A stretch of 5,338 bases of DNA from DTJG01 sp964532995. Lineage in GTDB: Bacteria; Ratteibacteria; UBA8468; B48-G9; DTJG01. Positions 1 through 5,316 of this stretch are shown here, in pieces. The notes under the pieces are model-generated. The model did not search any database. It had not been told where the DNA came from and saw nothing but the letters and a program-made list of their open reading frames with translations. Every line of letters begins with the position of its first letter. Position 1 is the stretch's first letter. The position numbers and the translations under genes are program-made. The stretch covers positions 1 through 5,338 of the forward strand of contig CAZHJN010000075.1 in the NCBI GenBank assembly GCA_964532995.1, written 5' to 3'.

Positions 1-742
1 CCCCATAATATGTAAAATAGTACATCATCTGTTCTTTCTTCTTCCATTCTAAATGCCCATCAATAAAAACAATATTGGCACCTTCAAATTCAAGATGATT
101 ATTTCTGACCCCCTGACTCAACCCATAACCAAACCAGTAGCCAATTGGACCATAGCAATCACTGAGACATATCTGCTCGGATGCAGGCAATATATACTGT
201 GTTGAACCACTTATCGGATCCCTGATTGTCTTTCCGCAGAATTTTAAGTTTGGACAGGGAGCCTTTGTTTCACTTGTTTCTGTTGAATTGTGGTACATGC
301 ACCAACCGTAAAAATTCGCAGGACTGTCGCGAGGAGTCCAGGTAGAGGTACCGAACATAATCCAGTAGGAACAGTATTGCCTGTCCGATATCCGACGACC
401 GGGTCTGTAACTCCATGTGGCTCCTTTATATGCCTTCCAGTCAGTATCAGGACATCTGAATAAGTTAGGGTTAGGAAAATATGATGCTACCCACGTCGCA
501 TTGGCTTGAAAAGAAAACATTTGGGGACTTCCCCAGTGAATCAAAGAAAGACCCCAGCCATCATAATCATCCGCATACATTATCATTGAAAGATAAAGTT
601 GCTTCAGGTTGCTTGCGCATACTGCCCTGCGCGCCATACCTCTTGCCCGCAAAAGTGGCTCAAACAGGATTGATGCAAGTATCGCTATGATTGCAATGAC
701 AACAAGTAATTCAACAAGAGTAAATCCTTTCTTTTTCATCAT
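1..742 (-). CDS. Prepilin-like (type II pseudopilin / H-X-DG family) protein, C-terminus cut by window edge
   Basis: Reverse-strand reading gives 247 uninterrupted codons running off the left edge. The start MMKKKGFTLVELL is a classic prepilin signal: basic leader, cleavage expected between G6 and F7, glutamate at +5 of the mature protein (E11), then a hydrophobic helix to about residue 27. Next comes the family hallmark VCASNLKQL (41-49) with YADDYDGW (56-63). Near the end, N223-IVFIDGHLEW matches the DGH box of prepilin-type H-X9-DG (DUF1559-like) proteins, though here 11 residues separate H216 from D228. The body is rich in Trp and Tyr and has eight cysteines (42, 97, 124, 148, 163, 169, 192, 196), which would suit an exported, disulfide-bonded domain. 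These proteins should be processed by a prepilin peptidase and anchored at the inner membrane or in a pseudopilus; individual roles are mostly unknown. It follows lacI after 3 nt, so the two are probably cotranscribed. Only a few C-terminal residues are likely missing. Confidence 0.93.
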   Translation of the reverse strand, partial: MMKKKGFTLVELLVVIAIIAILASILFEPLLRARGMARRAVCASNLKQLYLSMIMYADDYDGWGLSLIHWGSPQMFSFQANATWVASYFPNPNLFRCPDTDWKAYKGATWSYRPGRRISDRQYCSYWIMFGTSTWTPRDSPANFYGWCMYHNSTETSETKAPCPNLKFCGKTIRDPISGSTQYILPASEQICLSDCYGPIGYWFGYGLSQGVRNNHLEFEGANIVFIDGHLEWKKKEQMMYYFTYYG

Positions 743-745
743 TTC

Positions 746-754
746 TCACCTCCT
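746..754 (-). promoter_or_regulatory. Shine-Dalgarno of the pseudopilin gene, containing the lacI stop codon
   Basis: On the minus strand AGGAGGTGA lies 6 nt from the ATG at 742 and 9 nt from the in-frame ATG at 739. The last three bases are the TGA stop of the LacI-family gene. The strong ribosome site with an embedded stop suggests that ribosomes finishing lacI can reinitiate on the pseudopilin gene. Either ATG could be used, which changes the leader peptide by one Met. Confidence 0.85.
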
Positions 755-1744
755 TTTTGTTGATTCTCTTGCTATCAGTTCTGGCTCTATCAATAATCTG
801 CAGGATTGGTTATCACCCTGCATTTTTTTCCGTAACATTGAATAAAGATGGGCTGTTGTCTCGGGTAATTTTTGTTTTACACTTGTCAGAGGTATCAAAG
901 ATAACCTTCCTGCTTCAGTATCATCAAAACCAATGACCCCTAAATCCTGTGGGATTTTCTTCTTCCCTTTTTCTAATGCCTTTTTCATAAAAATAAGCGC
1001 AGCTCTATCATTAAAACCAAACACAGCATCAATATCTGTTTCCAGCAACTTCTCTTCCGAAATAAAAATAACCCTTGACTCATCAAGCCTGCAACCATTA
1101 TCAGCAAGAGCCTTACTGAATCCTTCAAATCTCTGTTGTATTGAAATTGTATCCATTACCGGACTTAAAAAACCAGGTTTTGTATATCCCATATCAAGCA
1201 GATGTTTTCCTGCCATGTAGCCACCTGAAAAATAATCAACTGAAACATAATCGATATCAAGATTTTCAATCGGAGCAAAACTCATTAAAGGAAATTTCAT
1301 CTCAACGAGTCTTCTCAAAAAATTGTTTTCATGACTGTTTCTCGCGGGTACTATTGCTATGCCATCAACCCGTCTGTAATAAAACTCCTGAAGTAATTCT
1401 TCCTCCATAGCCTCGTTATCATATGAAATTCCGATAAAAACATTATACCTATCTCCAAGCGCGTGTTGTGTTATGCTCTCAAGGCGATAAATCGTTGTTT
1501 CAATATGCATATCGCTCACCACAAAACCAATTGTTCCTATTTTGCCGGTCTTCAGGGAAACAGCAATGTAATTGGGTCTGTAACCGAGTTCCTGGGCAAG
1601 TTTTTTAACCTTCTGTTTTAATTTCTGGCTGGCAAAACAACTCTTCCTATCCGCAAGTATCGCATAGACAGTTGAAACAGAAAGATTCAGTTTTTCAGCT
1701 ATTTGCTCCGGCACACTTACTGTTTTTCTGGTTTCTGTCGCCAT
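746..1744 (-). CDS. LacI/GalR-family transcriptional regulator
   Basis: The 332-aa product has normal LacI-family length. Residues 8-32 form the N-terminal helix-turn-helix (VSVPEQIAEKLNLSVSTVY), followed by LGYRPNYIAVSLKTG (53-67), the linker and hinge-helix region. The rest is a periplasmic-binding-protein-like sugar sensor: IGFVVSD (72-77), DGIAIVPAR (126-134), QRFEGF (203-208, the usual ligand-contact Arg), VFGFNDRAA (240-248), LGVIGFDDTEAG (267-278), PLTSVKQ (284-290) and the closing LIARESTKRR. The recognition region is divergent: NLS replaces the usual GVS turn. The frame stays open to an ATG at 1882, but that extension would run through the promoter at 1782-1810 and adds no family homology, so ATG 1744 is chosen; it lacks a clear Shine-Dalgarno. 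The protein is a cytoplasmic dimeric DNA-binding regulator, probably responding to a sugar or related metabolite. It likely controls its own transcript, the coupled pseudopilin and the divergent amidohydrolase. The effector cannot be read from sequence. Confidence 0.94.
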   Translation of the reverse strand: MATETRKTVSVPEQIAEKLNLSVSTVYAILADRKSCFASQKLKQKVKKLAQELGYRPNYIAVSLKTGKIGTIGFVVSDMHIETTIYRLESITQHALGDRYNVFIGISYDNEAMEEELLQEFYYRRVDGIAIVPARNSHENNFLRRLVEMKFPLMSFAPIENLDIDYVSVDYFSGGYMAGKHLLDMGYTKPGFLSPVMDTISIQQRFEGFSKALADNGCRLDESRVIFISEEKLLETDIDAVFGFNDRAALIFMKKALEKGKKKIPQDLGVIGFDDTEAGRLSLIPLTSVKQKLPETTAHLYSMLRKKMQGDNQSCRLLIEPELIARESTKRR

Positions 1745-1759
1745 ATGCTTTTTTGGAAT

Positions 1760-1789
1760 TTGGAATATGTTCCTTATGTATGTTATACT
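1760..1789 (+). promoter_or_regulatory. Candidate promoter of the divergent amidohydrolase gene
   Basis: On the plus strand an extended -10, TGT plus TATACT (1781-1789), lies 18 bp after a weak -35-like TTGGAA (1760-1765). Transcription would begin near 1796, some 45 nt before ATG 1841. The -10 bases overlap those of the opposing lacI promoter, so the two promoters should compete for polymerase. GATAAT (1790-1795) is an alternative -10. Confidence 0.45.
1762..1773. promoter_or_regulatory. Candidate operator: near-palindrome GGAATATGTTCC
   Basis: Ten of twelve bases are symmetric (GGAA...TTCC arms). The site lies at about the first transcribed bases of lacI and inside the -35/spacer region of the amidohydrolase promoter, which is a suitable place for a repressor of both. 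It lacks the central CG typical of many LacI-family operators and has short arms, so it may be chance. A second short inverted repeat, GTAT-GTT-ATAC (1778-1788), covers both -10 elements and is an alternative. Confidence 0.3.
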
Positions 1790-1810
1790 GATAATAATAT
1801 TTGCTGTCAA
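1782..1810 (-). promoter_or_regulatory. Sigma70-type promoter of lacI-pseudopilin
   Basis: On the minus strand a perfect -35 TTGACA (1810-1805) is followed by exactly 17 bp and a -10 TATAAC (1787-1782, five of six matches). Transcription should start near 1775, giving a leader of about 30 nt before ATG 1744. This position excludes the longer lacI reading frame that begins at 1882. Confidence 0.82.
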
Positions 1811-1830
1811 GTAAGGTGAATTAAAAATAC

Positions 1831-1835
1831 GGAGG
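1831..1835 (+). promoter_or_regulatory. Shine-Dalgarno of the amidohydrolase gene
   Basis: GGAGG stands 5 nt before ATG 1841, a strong site that supports this start. The N-terminal metal-binding motif begins immediately after it. Confidence 0.85.
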
Positions 1836-1840
1836 ATAAT

Positions 1841-2704
1841 ATGATTATTGATGCGCATAATCACCCGGAGTGGCACGGACACACAATAGAAAAATTTATT
1901 GAAAACATGGACACCAATGGTATTGATATCACATGGCTTTTAACATGGGAAGCACCGCAGGATGAGTATTCACCAAGCCTTTTTTCTTCAATTCCAAACT
2001 TTGAAAAATATGGTCCAATTCCTTTCAGCAAGGTTATCGAGTATATAAAAAAGAGACCGGACAGATTCATCCCGGGTTATGCGCCTGATCCAAGAAGGCC
2101 TGAAGCAATTGACCTTTTACATGGTGCAATAAACATGTATGGGGTGCGTGTTTATGGGGAATTGAAACTCAGAATGATGTACGACAATCCTGATGCAATC
2201 AGGATGTTCAGGTTCTGCGGAAAAAAAGGTTTACCCGTTGTTGTTCATATTGATTATGAGTTTGAAACCGGTTGTGCATATCCAAGGCCATCATGGTGGT
2301 ACGGAGGTGGTATTGATGCTTTTGAAAGAGCGATATTAAAATGCCCTGAAACAATTTTTCTTGGTCACGGTCCTGGTTTCTGGGCTCATATTTCGGGTGA
2401 TGATAAATTTGATAAGGAGGTATATCCTTCAGGTGAGGTAAAAGAAGGTGGAAAGATTATTGAGATGCTGCAAAAATATCCTAATTTATACTGCGACCTT
2501 TCCGCGGGTTCAGGTTTAAACGCACTCACCAGAACCCCTGAATTTGGCAAGAGATTTCTCCTGGAATTTCAGGACAGGATTCTTTTTGCAAGGGACTACT
2601 TTGATTCAAGACACAGAGAATTCCTTGATTCGCTCAACCTTAACAGGGAAGTCCTTGAAAAGATTTATTACAAAAACGCACTGAAACTTGTTCCATTGAA
2701 ATAA
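1841..2704 (+). CDS. Amidohydrolase-2 family metal-dependent hydrolase or decarboxylase (TIM barrel)
   Basis: This 287-aa protein has the expected length for the amidohydrolase-2 (PF04909) type. It opens with MIIDAHNHPEW, where D4, H6 and H8 form the first-strand HxH metal site. Later landmarks are VVVHID (H136), FLGHGPGFW (H176) and ILFARDYFD (D252), the usual His, His and Asp positions of the barrel; the C-terminal helix IYYKNALKL is also typical. There is no signal peptide or membrane segment, so it is cytoplasmic. Family members hydrolyse lactones, amides or phosphoesters, or decarboxylate aromatic and sugar-derived acids; the substrate here is not evident. Acidic and aromatic segments at 139-157 and 180-200 probably form substrate loops. 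The gene is transcribed away from lacI and is likely under its control, suggesting a role in catabolism of a carbohydrate-derived compound. Its stop lies 4 nt from the convergent kinase stop, and no terminator hairpin is visible. Confidence 0.9.
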   Translation: MIIDAHNHPEWHGHTIEKFIENMDTNGIDITWLLTWEAPQDEYSPSLFSSIPNFEKYGPIPFSKVIEYIKKRPDRFIPGYAPDPRRPEAIDLLHGAINMYGVRVYGELKLRMMYDNPDAIRMFRFCGKKGLPVVVHIDYEFETGCAYPRPSWWYGGGIDAFERAILKCPETIFLGHGPGFWAHISGDDKFDKEVYPSGEVKEGGKIIEMLQKYPNLYCDLSAGSGLNALTRTPEFGKRFLLEFQDRILFARDYFDSRHREFLDSLNLNREVLEKIYYKNALKLVPLK

Positions 2705-2708
2705 GTTT

Positions 2709-3911
2709 TCATTGTTTGATTAACGGAAGTTCAATAATAAAAGTCGCTCCGGAACCAAACTTTGAGTCCACAGAAATCCTACCGCTGTGACTCTCTATAA
2801 TTTTTTTTGTCAGGGCAAGCCCGATGCCTGTACCTTTCTTTTTATCAGTTGTAAAAAACGGCTCAAAGATTCTGTCGAGATTTTCCGGAGGGATACCGGG
2901 TCCTGTATCAGATATTTTTATCCTCAAAAATTCTTCACCTGTTTCACATCTAATACTGAGATTTCCACCATCCGGCATAAATCTTACAGCATTCTCAAGA
3001 ATGTTCATAATTGCATTACAAAGAGAACTTTTGTTTCCCCAGACATACAGTTTTTCGGTGGAACAGTCCACAAGCAGGTTTATTTTTGAAATGTTACATT
3101 TCGGCCTGATAAAATCGCAGAGTGATTGAATCAGTTCATTAAGACAGATTTTCTCCTTCGTTATGGTGTCTGATCTGCTGTAAGCAAGAACCTCATTTAT
3201 AACAGTTGAGATATTGTTAATACCATCCACCAGCATATTCCAGTTCTCATAAACCTGTTCCCATTCCTTCTGCTTTATCAGGATATCCAGAAGATCCACT
3301 GCACCAAAAAGCCCAACAAGAAGATTTTTCAATGAATGAATAAGTTCTGCTGTTGATAACCCGATGGCAGCAAGCTTTTCAGTGTGTATCTTTTCTTCCT
3401 GAGTTATAAGTAACCTGAGAGAAACCACCACAAGATCTCCGAGGAACCTGAATATTGTAAGTTCTTCCTCCGTAAAATCCGGCTTCTCTGAACCGGTGCG
3501 TGAAACACTGAAAACACCATTTACGGAATTTTCAAAAACAAGAGGAATAATAATGGATGAGGAAATCTTTGTTTCACTCTGGGACTTGAATCTGACATCC
3601 TTTTTAACCGGACCATTCAGGATAAGCGGTTTTTTATTTTCAGCAACCCAGTAGCTTATGTTCTGTTTCTTCGCAACAGGATGGCTTCTGATTATTTCCT
3701 GGGGTATTCCGGTACCTGCAACAAGATGCAGGTTGCCGGTTTTTTCATCCCGCAGAAAAATTGATGCCCTGTTTGCATCAAATTCCTCAACCGCAGCATT
3801 GGAAATCAAAAAAAGCAGGTGTTCAGAATCCCTTGCTTTTGAAACACTTTCATTTACCTTAATCAGAATTTTTTTCAATTCTGTTGGAAGCTGTAATGGT
3901 TTCTTAATCAT
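2709..3911 (-). CDS. Soluble GAF-domain sensor histidine kinase, orphan
   Basis: This is a 400-aa kinase with no transmembrane segment or signal peptide, hence cytoplasmic. Residues about 30-168 form a GAF sensor domain (NRASIFLRDEKTGNLHLVAG near 47-66; IIIPLVFENSVNGVFSV near 120-136). A helical link leads to the dimerisation/phosphoacceptor region, with likely phospho-His H192 in AELIHSLKNLL. The catalytic ATPase domain is intact: N box (N303, N307), G1 box DTGPGI (335-340), F box FEPFFTT (349-355) and G2 box GTGIGLAL (360-367). The residue after H192 is Ser rather than the usual Glu or Asp, while Asn at +4 is kept. No response regulator or receiver domain is in the window. It is the third gene behind parA and the RHH gene, 10 nt from the latter's stop, with Shine-Dalgarno AAGGA 5 nt before its ATG. 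Signal and phosphotransfer partner are unknown. Confidence 0.94.
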   Translation of the reverse strand: MIKKPLQLPTELKKILIKVNESVSKARDSEHLLFLISNAAVEEFDANRASIFLRDEKTGNLHLVAGTGIPQEIIRSHPVAKKQNISYWVAENKKPLILNGPVKKDVRFKSQSETKISSSIIIPLVFENSVNGVFSVSRTGSEKPDFTEEELTIFRFLGDLVVVSLRLLITQEEKIHTEKLAAIGLSTAELIHSLKNLLVGLFGAVDLLDILIKQKEWEQVYENWNMLVDGINNISTVINEVLAYSRSDTITKEKICLNELIQSLCDFIRPKCNISKINLLVDCSTEKLYVWGNKSSLCNAIMNILENAVRFMPDGGNLSIRCETGEEFLRIKISDTGPGIPPENLDRIFEPFFTTDKKKGTGIGLALTKKIIESHSGRISVDSKFGSGATFIIELPLIKQ

Positions 3912-3916
3912 CTTAT

Positions 3917-3924
3917 TCCTTTCA
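3917..3924 (-). promoter_or_regulatory. Shine-Dalgarno of the kinase gene, overlapping the RHH stop codon
   Basis: The minus strand reads TGAAAGGAATAAG followed by ATG at 3911. TGA is the stop of the RHH gene and AAGGA (3921-3917) is the ribosome site with 5-nt spacing. The arrangement favours translational coupling of the two genes. Confidence 0.75.
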
Positions 3925-4221
3925 TTCCGGCATGGGTTTTATTTTTTTCGCTCTCAGATATTCAGTCAGAGCTTCGTCAACAACCTGTTTAATATCCTTT
4001 CTTTCCCAGTATGAGAGCGCCTTTATCTTTTCAAGATAATCTTCCCTGACTATAAAGGTCGCTCTTATCCATCCCTGTTTCAGACCAAGCTTTGTTTTGG
4101 GAATATTCTGAGGTTTTTGAACCGGTTTTGCCGCAGGCAAATTGGCTTCTTTCTGATTTCTACTGTCTCTTATCCACTGCAAAGGATCATTACCGAGCCT
4201 TGTTTGTCTTTTCTCTTTCAT
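3922..4221 (-). CDS. Small ribbon-helix-helix protein, probable ParA partner / DNA-binding regulator
   Basis: The 99-aa product has two parts. A basic, probably disordered N-terminal region (MKEKRQTRLG, DPLQWIRDS at 12-20, then a Pro/Lys/Gln-rich linker to about 48) precedes a C-terminal ribbon-helix-helix unit. That unit consists of a beta strand WIRATFIV (51-58), helix 1 REDYLEKIKALSYWERKD (59-76) and helix 2 IKQVVDEALTEYLRAKK (77-93). RHH proteins bind DNA as dimers through the paired strands, here probably through R53, T55 and neighbours. ATG 4221 is preferred because TGAAAGGAG lies 7 nt upstream; the frame extends to 4266, but that would overlap parA by 32 nt. Position directly after parA suggests a partition-type partner (ParB analogue) or operon autorepressor. 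The basic N-terminal tail resembles the ATPase-activating tails of small ParB/ParG proteins, which is an inference. An antitoxin is less likely because no toxin gene is adjacent. Confidence 0.82.
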   Translation of the reverse strand: MKEKRQTRLGNDPLQWIRDSRNQKEANLPAAKPVQKPQNIPKTKLGLKQGWIRATFIVREDYLEKIKALSYWERKDIKQVVDEALTEYLRAKKIKPMPE

Positions 4222-4228
4222 AAATGGT

Positions 4229-4237
4229 CTCCTTTCA
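4229..4237 (-). promoter_or_regulatory. Shine-Dalgarno that fixes the RHH start, overlapping the parA stop codon
   Basis: TGAAAGGAG on the minus strand contains the parA stop (TGA, 4237-4235) and a strong ribosome site ending 7 nt before ATG 4221. No comparably placed site was checked for the upstream ATG at 4266, so 4221 is preferred. Confidence 0.8.
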
Positions 4238-5047
4238 ATTTTTCTGTCTGTTTTTATCCCTTTCAAGAATTTCTGTGCTCAGATTGAAATAATCTTCAGA
4301 ACCGTAGCTGTCAGGTTTGTATTCATATATTGTCTTTCCAAAACTGGGCGCTTCAGCAAGTGAAATATTTTCTCGTATAAGTGTCTTGAAAAACTGTTCG
4401 CCAAAATAATCTCTTATCCTTTCAACAACCTCTCTATTCAATCTCTTTCGTCCATCAAATCTCGTACCGATGATTCCTGTAATCCTGACACTGTGGTTCA
4501 ATCTTTTTCGCACGATTTCCACAGTCTCAAGAAGTTTACTGATCCCCTGCAAAGCAAGGTATTCGGTTTGCAATGGTATATAAATTTCATCAGCGCTTGT
4601 CAGAGAATTAAGGGTTAAAAGCCCAAGGCTTGGCGGCGAATCAATGAAGATATAGTCAAAATCACCAATAGAGGAAAGATTTTCTTTCAAAAGAAACTCT
4701 CTCCCGGCTATTCCTCCAAACTCAAGGTCCGCTCCTGAAAGATCAAGAGAAGCAGGAAGGATAAAAAAAGTACCTGAGTATCCTTTGTGTCCGGTAAAAG
4801 AAAGATTAACATCTATCGGGCGGGAAATAATCGCCTCGCGAGCCGGTATATCACCCCGAAAAACATGATAAATGGTCCTATCCAGTTCGTGCGCCTTAAT
4901 ACCGGCGCTGTACGTAAGATGCGCCTGGGGATCCAGATCAACTAAAAGGACCTTTTTCTTCAAAAGGCATAAACCCGCTCCGATATTCAATGCAGAAGTG
5001 GTTTTACCAACGCCACCCTTCTGATTTATCACGGCAATACACGTCAT
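4235..5047 (-). CDS. parA: ParA/Soj-type partitioning ATPase
   Basis: The 270-aa product is a complete Soj-like ParA. MTCIAVINQKGGVGKTT contains the deviant Walker A box (K10-GGVGKTT, with signature K10 and catalytic K15). VLLVDLDPQAH (33-43) is the A' box, and DYIFIDSPPSLG (131-142) is Walker B. The C-terminal part carries LIRENISLAEAPSFGKTIYEY, the standard Soj/ParA segment, and basic residues in TRFDGRKRLN that fit non-specific nucleoid DNA binding. There is no N-terminal HTH extension, so it is not the P1/F-type ParA that self-regulates. The family forms ATP-dependent DNA-bound dimers that position chromosomes, plasmids or protein clusters. AGGAG lies 7 nt before ATG 5047. It is the first gene of a tight operon with an RHH protein and a histidine kinase rather than parB, so the cargo may be a replicon or a protein complex. 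Confidence 0.94.
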   Translation of the reverse strand: MTCIAVINQKGGVGKTTSALNIGAGLCLLKKKVLLVDLDPQAHLTYSAGIKAHELDRTIYHVFRGDIPAREAIISRPIDVNLSFTGHKGYSGTFFILPASLDLSGADLEFGGIAGREFLLKENLSSIGDFDYIFIDSPPSLGLLTLNSLTSADEIYIPLQTEYLALQGISKLLETVEIVRKRLNHSVRITGIIGTRFDGRKRLNREVVERIRDYFGEQFFKTLIRENISLAEAPSFGKTIYEYKPDSYGSEDYFNLSTEILERDKNRQKN

Positions 5048-5054
5048 TGTCTTT

Positions 5055-5059
5055 CTCCT
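5055..5059 (-). promoter_or_regulatory. Shine-Dalgarno of parA
   Basis: AGGAG on the minus strand is followed by a 7-nt spacer and ATG 5047, supporting that start; the Walker A motif begins 9 codons later. Confidence 0.8.
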
Positions 5060-5068
5060 GTTAGACTG

Positions 5069-5085
5069 TGTAAACCCTGTTTACA
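5069..5085. promoter_or_regulatory. Perfect 17-bp inverted repeat, candidate operator of the parA operon
   Basis: TGTAAAC-CCT-GTTTACA has 7-bp perfectly complementary arms around a 3-bp centre. It lies between the putative -10 and the parA ribosome site, at about the transcription start, where a bound repressor would block transcription. The best candidate binder in view is the RHH protein encoded by the second gene. It is unlike canonical chromosomal parS (TGTTTCACGTGAAACA). Only a single copy was seen in this leader. Confidence 0.6.
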
Positions 5086-5113
5086 GATTAAACCAAAAAA
5101 ATAAGCCTGTCAA
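5085..5113 (-). promoter_or_regulatory. Probable promoter of the parA-RHH-kinase operon
   Basis: A perfect -35 TTGACA (5113-5108, minus strand) is followed after 17 bp by a poor -10, TAATCT (5090-5085); TTTAAT (5092-5087) matches the consensus better but leaves only a 15-bp spacer. The DNA further upstream (to about 5153) is AT-rich and could act as an UP element. The weak -10 suggests low or regulated expression. Confidence 0.55.
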
Positions 5114-5153
5114 GTATCTGTCTGAATTAAAAACCCGATAAATAAAAAAAATT

Positions 5154-5245
5154 CCCCTTTCATCTATTTCTCTTTCCCTCCTTCATCTACTTCTTTATTT
5201 CCCCCTTTCATCTACTTCTTTATTTCCCCCCTTTCCTATCTTACC
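5154..5245. repeat. Degenerate 25-bp pyrimidine-rich tandem repeat, about 3.5 copies
   Basis: Units at 5154-5175 (22 bp, diverged), 5176-5200, 5201-5225 and 5226-5245 (partial, diverged) share the core TTCATCTACTTCTTTATTT followed by a C run. The two central units differ at only two positions. The plus strand has no G from 5138 to 5254. No gene was found here; the tract lies upstream of the parA promoter. Confidence 0.8.
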
Positions 5246-5246
5246 T

Positions 5247-5284
5247 CCCCCTTTGAAAAAGGGGGATTGAGGGGGATTTAAGGA
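5247..5284. repeat. Palindromic C/G-rich hairpin element, probable dispersed intergenic repeat
   Basis: CCCCCTTT-GAA-AAAGGGGG (5247-5265) forms a perfect 8-bp stem with a 3-nt loop. It continues into ATTGAGGGGGATTTAAGGA (5266-5284). From memory, CCCCCTTT/AAAGGGGG elements of this form recur between genes in many bacterial genomes; copy number here cannot be tested from one window. The stem is not followed by a T tract in either direction, so a simple rho-independent terminator is unlikely. Confidence 0.7.
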
Positions 5285-5316
5285 AGGAGATATCGGAGTG
5301 AAAGGAGGAAGAAATA

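Noticed and set aside
481..845. Plus-strand open frames across the pseudopilin and the lacI end
   Set aside because: They are shadows: the opposite strand carries a recognisable prepilin signal and family motifs over the same bases.
1745..1882. 46-codon N-terminal extension of the LacI-family reading frame to ATG 1882
   Set aside because: It crosses the TTGACA/TATAAC promoter and the start of the divergent gene, and a normal LacI N-terminus begins at ATG 1744.
2414..2422. Internal AAGGAGGTA inside the amidohydrolase gene as a hidden ribosome site
   Set aside because: No start codon with a worthwhile open frame follows at proper spacing; the bases simply encode Lys-Glu-Val.
4222..4266. Longer RHH protein beginning at ATG 4266
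   Set aside because: It would overlap parA by 32 nt, while ATG 4221 has a strong, well-spaced ribosome site.
3922..5047. Toxin-antitoxin module built on the RHH protein
   Set aside because: The neighbours are parA and a histidine kinase; no small toxin-like gene is adjacent.
5154..5245. CRISPR array
   Set aside because: The 25-bp units are contiguous and degenerate, with no unique spacers between them and no cas gene nearby.
5247..5265. Rho-independent terminator
   Set aside because: The stem is strong but has no T run after it on either strand, and no gene ends beside it within the window.
5201..5280. G-quadruplex
   Set aside because: G runs are separated by about 20 nt on the minus strand, and only two close runs occur on the plus strand, so the four-run rule is not met.
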